Made by a program: the position numbers and the translations under genes. The notes beneath the pieces are model-generated. The model had not been told where the DNA came from and searched no databases. It saw only the letters and a list, made by a program, of their open reading frames with translations. DNA of 7,257 bases from Candidatus Equihabitans merdae (GTDB lineage: Bacteria > Bacillota > Clostridia > Lachnospirales > Lachnospiraceae). The stretch lies in the NCBI GenBank assembly GCA_018065025.1, contig JAGHUB010000100.1, positions 1-7,257 on the forward strand, in the 5' to 3' direction. Below, piece by piece: positions 1-5,108 of this stretch; positions within the stretch are counted from its first letter, which is position 1; every line of letters begins with the position of its first letter.

Positions 1-1
1 T

Positions 2-826
2 TTAAAACACGCTGACACCATCGTTATGGCCGGTGCCCGTGTAGCTGACAGAACGATCCAGGATCCTGATTTGATCCAGGACCATAAGGTTCTGATTCAC
101 ACGGATGTTGACCCTGCTGAGATCGGTAAGAATGCCGGTCCCACTATTCCTCTGGTTGGTAGTCTGAAGAGCATCTTTGAAGCATTTAATGCTCAGGAAG
201 TCCAGGGTGATTACAAAGAGTGGATCGATGAACTGGATGCCTGCAGAGAAGAGGAGAGCAAGCGTACCTATCCCACACCTGCCTATGGTGTTAATCCCAG
301 AGCATTTATCAGAAAACTGTCTCTGGCTATGGATGATGACGGCATCTATTCCGCTGACGTAGGTCAGAATCAGATTCTGTCCTGTCAGAATGTTGTTATC
401 CGCAAGGGTCGCTTCATGACTTCCGGTGGTATGGGTACCATGGGTTACGCCCTGCCGGCTTCTATCGGTGCCAAGATCGCTGCTCCTTCCCGCCAGTCAG
501 TCGCTGTCTGCGGTGACGGTGCTTTCCAGATGACCATGATGGAACTGTCTACTGCCCAGCAGTATGATGTACCGGTTAAGCTGGTGGTTATGTGTAACCA
601 GACACTGGGCCTTGTTCGCCAGTTCCAGCACAGCGCAAACCATGATCGCTACATCGTTACCGATCTGAGCGTGACACCGGATCTTAATAAGATCGCTGAA
701 GCTTATCATATGAATTACATCAAGGTAGAGAAGGATGAAGATGTGGAAAGTGCTATCGCTGCTTTCCTGAAAGATGATGAATCCGCTCTGCTTGAATGCA
801 CTGTTGACAAGAATATCTGGGTATAA
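2..826 (+). CDS. ilvB: Acetolactate synthase large (catalytic) subunit, C-terminal part, 5' end outside window
   Basis: The reading frame is open from base 2 and shows about 274 residues, roughly the last half of a ThDP-dependent acetohydroxyacid synthase, which condenses two pyruvates (or pyruvate and 2-ketobutyrate) in the cytoplasm. Seen: the middle-domain end with DVDPAEIGKN, the GGMGTMGYALPA segment, and the ThDP/Mg motif starting GDGAFQM (bases 512 onward) and reaching Asn at 596-598 in CNQTLG. The usual QW that follows is QF here (Phe codon 623-625). The protein ends at DKNIWV, where family members normally continue with a further 20-30 residues beginning roughly YPMVPPG, so the C-terminal tail seems to be missing. 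The stop is followed at once by a ribosome binding site for the next gene, so the end looks genuine. It is the first visible gene of the ilv operon; its promoter and N-terminus lie outside the window. Confidence 0.95.
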   Translation, partial: LKHADTIVMAGARVADRTIQDPDLIQDHKVLIHTDVDPAEIGKNAGPTIPLVGSLKSIFEAFNAQEVQGDYKEWIDELDACREEESKRTYPTPAYGVNPRAFIRKLSLAMDDDGIYSADVGQNQILSCQNVVIRKGRFMTSGGMGTMGYALPASIGAKIAAPSRQSVAVCGDGAFQMTMMELSTAQQYDVPVKLVVMCNQTLGLVRQFQHSANHDRYIVTDLSVTPDLNKIAEAYHMNYIKVEKDEDVESAIAAFLKDDESALLECTVDKNIWV

Positions 827-835
827 GGAGACACC

Positions 836-1321
836 ATGAAAAAGAGAATTTATTCTGTGCTTGTAAACAACCAGGCCGGTGTCCTCTGTAAAGTAGCCGG
901 TCTCTTCTGGAGAAGATGCTTCAATATCGACTCCCTTGCCGTAGGTGAGACAGATAACCCTGAGATCTCCAACATGATCATCGTTTCATCCGGTGATGAA
1001 CGTACACTGGAACAGATCGAGAAACAGCTGAACAAGAAGCTGGATGTCATCAAGGTCAGAACTTTTAAGGAACAGGATGCTGTTTCAAGAGAACTGATGC
1101 TTCTTAAGGTTCATTACAACCGCAATAACCGTAAAGACATCATTGAAAATTGTCAGCTGATGGGAGCTCAGGTCATCGATATGAACGAATCTCTGATGAC
1201 CATTCAGATGTGTGATACACCTGAACGTGTCCAGATCTTCCTCAACACCATGCGTACCATCCGCATCGTGGAAATCACACGTACCGGTATGCTTTCAATG
1301 GCAAAGTGTTCCGAAGGCTGA
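836..1321 (+). CDS. ilvN: Acetolactate synthase small (regulatory) subunit, first copy
   Basis: This 161-residue protein matches the usual length of the regulatory subunit that activates the catalytic subunit and confers feedback inhibition by valine. An N-terminal ACT domain (about residues 4-75) is followed by the AHAS small-subunit C-terminal domain (about 80-158). The positions corresponding to the valine-contact residues Asn11, Gly14 and Asn29 of E. coli IlvH are kept (Asn12, Gly15, Asn30 by my alignment), so effector binding is plausible. It is the more diverged of the two copies: the usual GLFSRRGYNI is GLFWRRCFNI, and the C-terminal GLSRG motif is replaced by MLSMAKCSEG. The start follows AAGGAG at 825-830, which overlaps the ilvB stop, and the gap to ilvB is only 9 bases. 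Co-transcription and translational coupling with ilvB are likely. Confidence 0.93.
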   Translation: MKKRIYSVLVNNQAGVLCKVAGLFWRRCFNIDSLAVGETDNPEISNMIIVSSGDERTLEQIEKQLNKKLDVIKVRTFKEQDAVSRELMLLKVHYNRNNRKDIIENCQLMGAQVIDMNESLMTIQMCDTPERVQIFLNTMRTIRIVEITRTGMLSMAKCSEG

Positions 1322-1328
1322 TGTTTTG

Positions 1329-1356
1329 TTGACATCAAGTTATTGTGTGCTAAAAT
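1329..1356 (+). promoter_or_regulatory. Internal sigma-A promoter upstream of second regulatory subunit
   Basis: A perfect -35 TTGACA (1329-1334) is separated by 16 bases from TAAAAT (1351-1356), and TGC just before it gives an extended -10. Transcription would begin near 1363. It lies just after the first small-subunit gene ends and would drive the second small subunit and ilvC. This is a sequence match only. Confidence 0.7.
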
Positions 1357-1367
1357 CAAAATAGTGC

Positions 1368-1387
1368 GCTGATTCAACAGAATCAGC
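1368..1387 (+). promoter_or_regulatory. Perfect 8-bp hairpin at the predicted 5' end of the internal transcript
   Basis: GCTGATTC (1368-1375), an AACA loop and GAATCAGC (1380-1387) form a perfect stem. It starts about five bases after the predicted start site of the internal promoter. Only a short CATTTTG follows, so it is a weak terminator at best. It could stabilise the 5' end of the mRNA, partly terminate read-through from ilvN, or be a DNA operator next to the promoter. Confidence 0.6.
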
Positions 1388-1421
1388 CATTTTGTGAGAA
1401 ATAATTTATCAGGAGAAATTC

Positions 1422-1925
1422 ATGCACTCAGATCAGATCGTTATCTCTGTCATGATGGACAACGTCCCCGGCGTATTGAGTCGTATCGCCGGCTTGTTCA
1501 GCCGTCGTGCTTACAATATCGAAAGCATCACTGCCGGTGTTACCAAAAACCCTAAGATCACCCGTATGACCATCGTTACCAAGGGTGATAATCACATTCT
1601 CAAACAGATCATCGCCCAGCTGTCCAAGCAGGTAGATGTTCGTGATATCAAGGTTCTTGAACCCTACGAGTCCGTTGTCAGAGAGTTAATGTTAGTTAAG
1701 ATCATGGCGGACAATACTAACCGTCGTAATCTTATGTCTATCGTTGATATCTTCAAAGCTAAAGTCGTTGATGTTCAGCCGGATTGCCTGATCATCGAAC
1801 TGACAGGAACCCAGCTTAAGCTGGAAGCTTTCTTAGATATGTTAAGTGAATATCAGATTGCTGAGATCGCACGTACCGGCCTTGCTGGTCTGTCACGCGG
1901 ATCTGAAGGCGTCAAATATTATTAA
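1422..1925 (+). CDS. ilvN: Acetolactate synthase small (regulatory) subunit, second copy
   Basis: This 167-residue ACT-domain regulatory subunit is the more canonical of the two copies. The ACT domain spans about residues 5-78, with [19 protein letters not shown], and the C-terminal domain spans about 85-160, ending in [13 protein letters not shown]. Asn14, Gly17 and Asn32 align with the valine-binding positions of E. coli IlvH and are conserved. It could equally be labelled ilvH. The start is set by AGGAG at 1411-1415, six bases before ATG. It is 100 bases downstream of the first copy, with a promoter and hairpin between them, and 31 bases upstream of ilvC. The two copies share the layout NP-I-M-IV in the ACT domain but differ in many positions, so this is an old duplication or two paralogous lineages, not a recent tandem copy. 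Confidence 0.94.
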   Translation: MHSDQIVISVMMDNVPGVLSRIAGLFSRRAYNIESITAGVTKNPKITRMTIVTKGDNHILKQIIAQLSKQVDVRDIKVLEPYESVVRELMLVKIMADNTNRRNLMSIVDIFKAKVVDVQPDCLIIELTGTQLKLEAFLDMLSEYQIAEIARTGLAGLSRGSEGVKYY

Positions 1926-1943
1926 GTTACGTAATATCAACAC

Positions 1944-1950
1944 AGGAGGT
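1944..1950 (+). promoter_or_regulatory. Strong ribosome binding site that sets the ilvC start
   Basis: AGGAGGT lies six bases before ATG at 1957. The same frame is open further upstream, inside the preceding gene, with an ATG at 1846, but that start has no such site and would add 37 residues absent from the family. Confidence 0.85.
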
Positions 1951-1956
1951 TTTATC

Positions 1957-2982
1957 ATGTCACAAGAAGCCAGAATTTTTTATCAGGAAGACTGCAATAT
2001 CGCCGCTCTGGAAGGCAAGACAATTGCTATCATCGGTTACGGCAGCCAGGGTCATGCTCATGCTCTGAACGCTAAGGAATCAGGTTGCCATGTCATCATC
2101 GGTCTGTATGAAGGCAGCAAATCCTGGAAGAGAGCCGAAGAACAGGGCTTTGAAGTTTATACAGCAGCTGAAGCTGCCAAGAAAGCTGACATCATCATGA
2201 TTCTGATCAACGATGAACTTCAGCAGGCTATGTACAACAAGGACATCGCTCCCAACCTTGAAGAAGGCAACATGCTGATGTTTGCTCACGGTTTCAACAT
2301 TCACTTCGGTTGCATCATCCCGCCCGCAAACGTTGACGTTGCTATGATCGCTCCCAAGGGCCCGGGCCACACAGTAAGAAGCGAATATCAGGCCGGTAAG
2401 GGTGTTCCCTGTCTGGTAGCTGTTCAGCAGGATGCTACAGGCAAAGCTTGGGAAACAGCTCTTGCTTACGGTGCTGCTATTGGCGGATCTCGTGCCGGTA
2501 TCCTTGAAACAGACTTCAAGACAGAAACAGAAACTGACCTTTTCGGTGAACAGGCTGTTCTGTGCGGTGGTGTAACTGCCCTTATGCAGGCTGGTTTCGA
2601 TACTCTGGTAGAAGCTGGTTATGATCCCAGAAACGCTTACTTCGAATGCGTTCACGAGATGAAGCTGATCGTTGACCTGATTTATGAAAGCGGTTTCGCA
2701 GGCATGCGTTACTCTGTTTCTAACACAGCCGAATTCGGTGACTACATCACAGGTCCCAAGATCGTTACAGACGAAACAAGAAAGGCTATGAAGCAGGTTC
2801 TGAAAGACATCCAGGATGGTACTTTCGCTCACAACTTCCTGACAGACATGAGCGCTGCCGGTTCTCAGGTACATTTCCGTGCTATGAAGAAGAACGCTGC
2901 AGCTGCCAAGGTTGAAGAAGTCGGTGCCGAAATCAGAAAGCTGTATAGCTGGAATGACAACGACAAACTGATCAACAACTAA
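1957..2982 (+). CDS. ilvC: Ketol-acid reductoisomerase, class I (short form)
   Basis: The 341-residue protein has the normal length of class I KARI, which isomerises and reduces acetolactate or acetohydroxybutyrate to the dihydroxy acid using NAD(P)H and two Mg ions. The Rossmann domain (about 1-182) has GYGSQG at 27-32 and the catalytic-region His in [10 protein letters not shown] (His111). The knotted C-terminal domain (about 183-328) carries the metal and substrate residues Asp194 and Glu198 (ETDLFGEQ), Glu230 and Glu234 (FECVHEM), and Ser255 (VSNTAEFG). The cofactor loop reads GLYEGSKSW (49-57); many NADPH-dependent members have Arg-Pro where Tyr-Glu stand here, while both loop serines remain. 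Codon choice is strongly biased, as in a highly expressed gene. It is the last gene of the ilv operon, before a strong terminator. Confidence 0.97.
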   Translation: MSQEARIFYQEDCNIAALEGKTIAIIGYGSQGHAHALNAKESGCHVIIGLYEGSKSWKRAEEQGFEVYTAAEAAKKADIIMILINDELQQAMYNKDIAPNLEEGNMLMFAHGFNIHFGCIIPPANVDVAMIAPKGPGHTVRSEYQAGKGVPCLVAVQQDATGKAWETALAYGAAIGGSRAGILETDFKTETETDLFGEQAVLCGGVTALMQAGFDTLVEAGYDPRNAYFECVHEMKLIVDLIYESGFAGMRYSVSNTAEFGDYITGPKIVTDETRKAMKQVLKDIQDGTFAHNFLTDMSAAGSQVHFRAMKKNAAAAKVEEVGAEIRKLYSWNDNDKLINN

Positions 2983-3014
2983 TCTGATCTGTAAAGTTTA
3001 GACGGTGTATCTCT

Positions 3015-3052
3015 AACTGCGTATCCGATAACAGCGGATACGCAGTTTTTTT
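3015..3052 (+). terminator. Intrinsic terminator of the ilv operon
   Basis: A perfect 13-bp stem (3015-3027 with 3035-3047), a 7-base loop and a T run at 3046-3052. It lies 32 bases after the ilvC stop. Confidence 0.95.
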
Positions 3053-3072
3053 CAAAAAAATAAAAAAAGTAC

Positions 3073-3101
3073 TTGCATTATAAGAGGCTAGTGCCTATAA
3101 T
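3073..3101 (+). promoter_or_regulatory. Strong promoter of tRNA-Pro
   Basis: TTGCAT (3073-3078), a 17-base spacer and a perfect TATAAT (3096-3101). The predicted start is about five bases before the mature tRNA, so the 5' leader is very short. Confidence 0.88.
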
Positions 3102-3112
3102 ACTTTCTTGCA

Positions 3113-3186
3113 CGGGGTATGGCGTAGCTTGGTAGCGCGCACGGCTGGGGGCCGTGAGGTCGCGAGTTCAAATCTCGCTGCCCCGA
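3113..3186 (+). tRNA. tRNA-Pro, anticodon GGG
   Basis: A full 74-base cloverleaf can be drawn. The acceptor stem CGGGGTA pairs with TGCCCCG, with one T-G pair. The D stem is GCG/CGC (3122-3124 with 3136-3138), the anticodon stem CACGG/CCGTG, the anticodon loop CTGGGGG with GGG at 3147-3149, and the T stem GCGAG/CTCGC around TTCAAAT. The discriminator base is A3186. CCA is not encoded, so it must be added after transcription. The first pair C-G and the GGG anticodon identify proline, read mainly at CCC codons (and CCU by wobble). The gene has its own promoter and terminator and is a single-gene unit. Confidence 0.97.
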
Positions 3187-3195
3187 TCAATTGGC

Positions 3196-3238
3196 AAAGG
3201 CGCCGAGAGATTTTTCTCTCTGCGTCTTTTTCTTTTTT
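3196..3238 (+). terminator. Intrinsic terminator of tRNA-Pro
   Basis: A 15-position stem (3196-3210 with 3215-3229) has one C-T mismatch and one G-T pair, a TTTT loop, and a T-rich tail at 3227-3238 broken by one C. Confidence 0.88.
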
Positions 3239-3239
3239 A

Positions 3240-3283
3240 CCATGTCACTTAGTGACATTCGAAGAATAAGCGTCATTCTTCAC
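3240..3283 (-). repeat. Two-hairpin intergenic repeat, copy A
   Basis: Two palindromes lie side by side: TGTCACT-T-AGTGACA (3243-3257) and GAAGAAT-7 bases-ATTCTTC (3261-3281). The reverse complement of 3240-3267 aligns without gaps to 6431-6458, matching at 21 of 28 positions, and the neighbouring AGAAT/ATTCT hairpin is also present there. The two copies are therefore inverted relative to each other. This suggests a dispersed REP-like or RNA-hairpin element. Confidence 0.6.
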
Positions 3284-3294
3284 CTATTACCACG

Positions 3295-3313
3295 ATATTG
3301 ATTTTTTCAATAT
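3295..3313. repeat. AT-rich inverted repeat
   Basis: ATATTGA (3295-3301) and TCAATAT (3307-3313) form a perfect 7-bp inverted repeat around TTTTT, flanked by ATTACC on both sides (3286-3291 and 3314-3319). No gene can be attached to it; the role is unknown. Confidence 0.5.
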
Positions 3314-3325
3314 ATTACCCCAACG

Positions 3326-3365
3326 ATCAAGGAAATCGGTTTTGCCGGTTTTCTTGATTTTTTTT
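3326..3365 (+). terminator. Strong terminator with no evident gene upstream
   Basis: A 14-bp stem (3326-3339 with 3345-3358) has two G-T pairs, a TTTTG loop and eight T bases (3358-3365). The tRNA unit upstream already has its own terminator and 3239-3325 contains no gene. It may be a back-up terminator that insulates the cupin promoter, or the end of a small unannotated RNA. On the minus strand no T run follows, so it works only rightward. Confidence 0.85.
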
Positions 3366-3385
3366 GCCTAGAAATCAAGCGAAAA

Positions 3386-3394
3386 TGTTATAAT
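3386..3394 (+). promoter_or_regulatory. Promoter of the cupin gene (extended -10)
   Basis: TGT followed by a perfect TATAAT (3389-3394) is a strong extended -10. The -35 is weak: TTGCCT at 3364-3369 is 19 bases away and overlaps the end of the upstream terminator. Transcription would start near 3401, giving a leader of about 30 bases. Confidence 0.65.
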
Positions 3395-3429
3395 TGTTAA
3401 AAATATTAAAACAAAAGGGAGGTACGATT

Positions 3430-3777
3430 ATGGTACGTCAGTTTGAAGGTTTTCAGAGAAGTAATGACAAGGGTGGCAAGGGTTGCGTTATGATTTATCC
3501 CATCCTGCCCATCGAAGAGTGCAAAGAGGCTTTCGGTCGTCTGTTCGCAAGAGTTATCATGACTCCCGGCTCAGCCATCGAAGTTCATACACACATCGGT
3601 GAAACAGAACCCTATTACATCATGTCAGGTACAGGTCTTTTCACAGAACCGGATGGCAGCAAAGTTGAAGTCAAAGCCGGTGACACCTGCACCATCAAAC
3701 CGGGTGAATCACATGGCCTTGAGAACATCGGTGACACAGATTTGGAAATGATCGCCTTGGTATATAATGTTCAGTAA
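3430..3777 (+). CDS. Small single-domain cupin protein
   Basis: The 115-residue protein is one cupin beta-barrel. Motif 1 is PGSAIEVHTHIGETEPYYIMSG, with likely metal ligands His53, His55 and Glu60. Motif 2 is GDTCTIKPGESHGLEN, with His95 as the fourth ligand. Both fit the classical spacing. Small cupins of this kind bind a metal and either act as sensor or storage domains or catalyse sugar or small-acid chemistry; the sequence alone does not say which. The start at 3430 follows GGGAGG (3417-3422) by seven bases; a TTG at 3394 in the same frame falls in the promoter and is rejected. It has its own promoter. No clear terminator separates it from the AraC operon 120 bases downstream, so read-through is possible. 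No signal peptide is seen. Confidence 0.92.
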   Translation: MVRQFEGFQRSNDKGGKGCVMIYPILPIEECKEAFGRLFARVIMTPGSAIEVHTHIGETEPYYIMSGTGLFTEPDGSKVEVKAGDTCTIKPGESHGLENIGDTDLEMIALVYNVQ

Positions 3778-3785
3778 ATGATTAA

Positions 3786-3827
3786 TTTTTCATCCCAGCC
3801 GAGATGTTTTTCATCCTAGCCGAGTAG
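3786..3827 (+). repeat. Tandem 21-bp direct repeat, candidate operator
   Basis: Two adjacent 21-base units (3786-3806 and 3807-3827) match at 18 of 21 positions. Both read TTTTTCATCC, then C or T, then AGCCGAG, then three variable bases. A 21-bp period places both copies on the same face of the helix. They end 14 bases before the -35 of the next promoter. AraC-family proteins typically bind such direct half-sites next to a -35, and the next two genes are AraC-type, so this is probably an activation site. Confidence 0.7.
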
Positions 3828-3841
3828 TTTCTCCTGAAAGA

Positions 3842-3870
3842 TTGAAAGCCTTGGGACCTAGTGCTATGCT
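3842..3870 (+). promoter_or_regulatory. Promoter of the araC-like operon
   Basis: TTGAAA (3842-3847), a 17-base spacer and TATGCT (3865-3870), with TGC before it as an extended -10. A 6-bp inverted repeat, CTTGGG (3850-3855) and CCCAAG (3873-3878), brackets the -10 and could be a second operator. Transcription would start near 3877, just upstream of the first ribosome binding site. Confidence 0.68.
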
Positions 3871-3904
3871 TGCCCAAGTCCAAGAATCTTGAGGGAGGAA
3901 TATG

Positions 3905-4507
3905 ATGCTTATCTATCTGTTATCCGAGAATGATGAAAACTTCATGGCCATGAAAGGGATGCTCAAAAGCAGATTCCATAAAGGAGTCAAAAACGTTCAG
4001 GGTGCTGAAGGAATACTGTTTGATGAAAGAGGTCGTGGATCCCGTTATCTGATGCTTTCACTGGATGAATATCCGGATTTGGAGCGACATTGGATGCCTG
4101 CTCATATTCCCATTGATATGGAATTTGAAGAGGTAATCTACGATCCCTCTGATTCTCATCAGGCAGTATCACTTGTCAGAGAAATGATCGACTGTGGATA
4201 TATGCACAAGGCATCAGCCAAAGAATATGCCCATCGAGTCAGCATGTCGGAAACCTATCTATGTCGGGTCTTTAAGAATGAGACCGGTCACTCTATTGGA
4301 TCATATATTAACAACGAACGTATGGAGAAAGCCGCCAGGCTTCTGATCGAATCAGACATCATGATTCGAGATGTTGCCCTGACCGTGGGATACAATAATT
4401 TCAGCTATTTTTGTAAGCGCTTCAAGAAACACTTTGGTATGACACCTAATGCATATCGCTACAGTCGCCGAATAATCAATAATGAGGAAGGCAGTCAACA
4501 TGAGTGA
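3905..4507 (+). CDS. AraC-type transcriptional regulator with short N-terminus (first of pair)
   Basis: About 200 residues. Residues 104-190 (counted from the ATG at 3902) are a clear double helix-turn-helix of the AraC/XylS family. The first HTH contains SMSETYLCRVFKNETG. The second contains MIRDVALTVGYNNFSYFCKRFKKHFGMTP, close to the family consensus. The N-terminal 100 residues are too short for the usual AraC cupin effector domain, and I recognise no known domain in them. GGAGG (3894-3898) is six bases from ATG 3905 but only three from the adjacent ATG 3902; I chose 3905, and the difference is one Met. The promoter and direct repeat upstream suggest self-regulation or regulation by its neighbour. 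Its stop overlaps the start of the next regulator by eight bases, so the two are translationally coupled. Confidence 0.9.
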   Translation: MLIYLLSENDENFMAMKGMLKSRFHKGVKNVQGAEGILFDERGRGSRYLMLSLDEYPDLERHWMPAHIPIDMEFEEVIYDPSDSHQAVSLVREMIDCGYMHKASAKEYAHRVSMSETYLCRVFKNETGHSIGSYINNERMEKAARLLIESDIMIRDVALTVGYNNFSYFCKRFKKHFGMTPNAYRYSRRIINNEEGSQHE

Positions 4508-5108
4508 AGTGGAGAGTAATACAAAAGCTGATAGGATCGCTGTATATTATGTAGTCTATAAATGTTCAGATGGGAACAAATCTATCGAGTATGAAACAAG
4601 TACAGATCGAATCTGGCTTGGGGAAGGTATGATTGATTGCTATCCCGGATCGGAATATGATTTTTTGAAAGAATTCTACAAGCATTTCATGGCCATGCGG
4701 CACAAGCAGGAAGAAGCAGAAGAACTGGAAATGTCCGAGCGGACATTTGAAGTATTTGATATCGATCTTGGTAAACGTATTCGTTATGTTGAAAGATTGA
4801 TCAGCAGCAACCTGATGAGGCCCGATCTTCGAACCTATGTGGCAGACAAGGTGGGGCTGTCAGCTGATTATATCAGCCAGCTTCTGAAGAAGCAGGTAGG
4901 TGAAAACTTTTCAGAACATGTTATTTCCATACGAATGAAAACCGCCAGGCAGTATGTGCTGGAAGGTAAAAAGTCCATGAGTGAGATTGCCCATCTTGTG
5001 GGGATGAGCCAGGGAGGTTTTTCTTCAGCTTATAAACGTATCTTTGGCATAACACCCTTGGCAGACAGAAAGATATTTCGTGGCAAGTTTAAGAAACGGA
5101 GGAAATGA
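4500..5108 (+). CDS. AraC-type transcriptional regulator with short N-terminus (second of pair)
   Basis: 202 residues. An AraC-type DNA-binding domain occupies about 95-190, with SADYISQLLKKQVGENF in the first HTH and MSEIAHLVGMSQGGFSSAYKRIFGITP in the second. The second HTH departs somewhat from consensus. The extreme C-terminus is very basic (KFKKRRK). The first 90 residues show no domain that I recognise and no obvious similarity to the N-terminus of the preceding regulator. A Glu-rich stretch at 71-80 may be a helical linker. The start at 4500 is preceded by GAGGAAGG (4484-4491) at eight bases. An in-frame ATG at 4482 overlaps that site and is less likely. It overlaps the upstream regulator by eight bases and the next gene by up to four, and is probably made in similar amounts; the two regulators could act as a heterodimer. 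Confidence 0.9.
   Translation: MSEVESNTKADRIAVYYVVYKCSDGNKSIEYETSTDRIWLGEGMIDCYPGSEYDFLKEFYKHFMAMRHKQEEAEELEMSERTFEVFDIDLGKRIRYVERLISSNLMRPDLRTYVADKVGLSADYISQLLKKQVGENFSEHVISIRMKTARQYVLEGKKSMSEIAHLVGMSQGGFSSAYKRIFGITPLADRKIFRGKFKKRRK

Noticed and set aside
1846..1956. Upstream ATG extending ilvC by 37 residues
   Set aside because: The extension lies mostly inside the preceding gene and lacks a binding site, while ATG 1957 has AGGAGGT at ideal spacing and gives the normal family N-terminus.
2080..2874. Long minus-strand open frame (264 codons) opposite ilvC
   Set aside because: It lies wholly inside the well-supported ilvC gene, has no promoter or binding site, and its protein resembles no family; it is a side effect of the biased codon use of ilvC.
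3113..3186. tRNA-Pro as an integration site for a mobile element
   Set aside because: No repeat of the tRNA 3' end, integrase or phage gene is found in the window.
3240..3365. Possible T-box or other riboswitch before the cupin gene
   Set aside because: A terminator is present, but no T-box consensus or other riboswitch core that I know is visible, and the cupin promoter lies downstream of the terminator.
3394..3429. TTG start adding 12 residues to the cupin
   Set aside because: It overlaps the -10 element and would put the GGGAGG binding site inside the gene.
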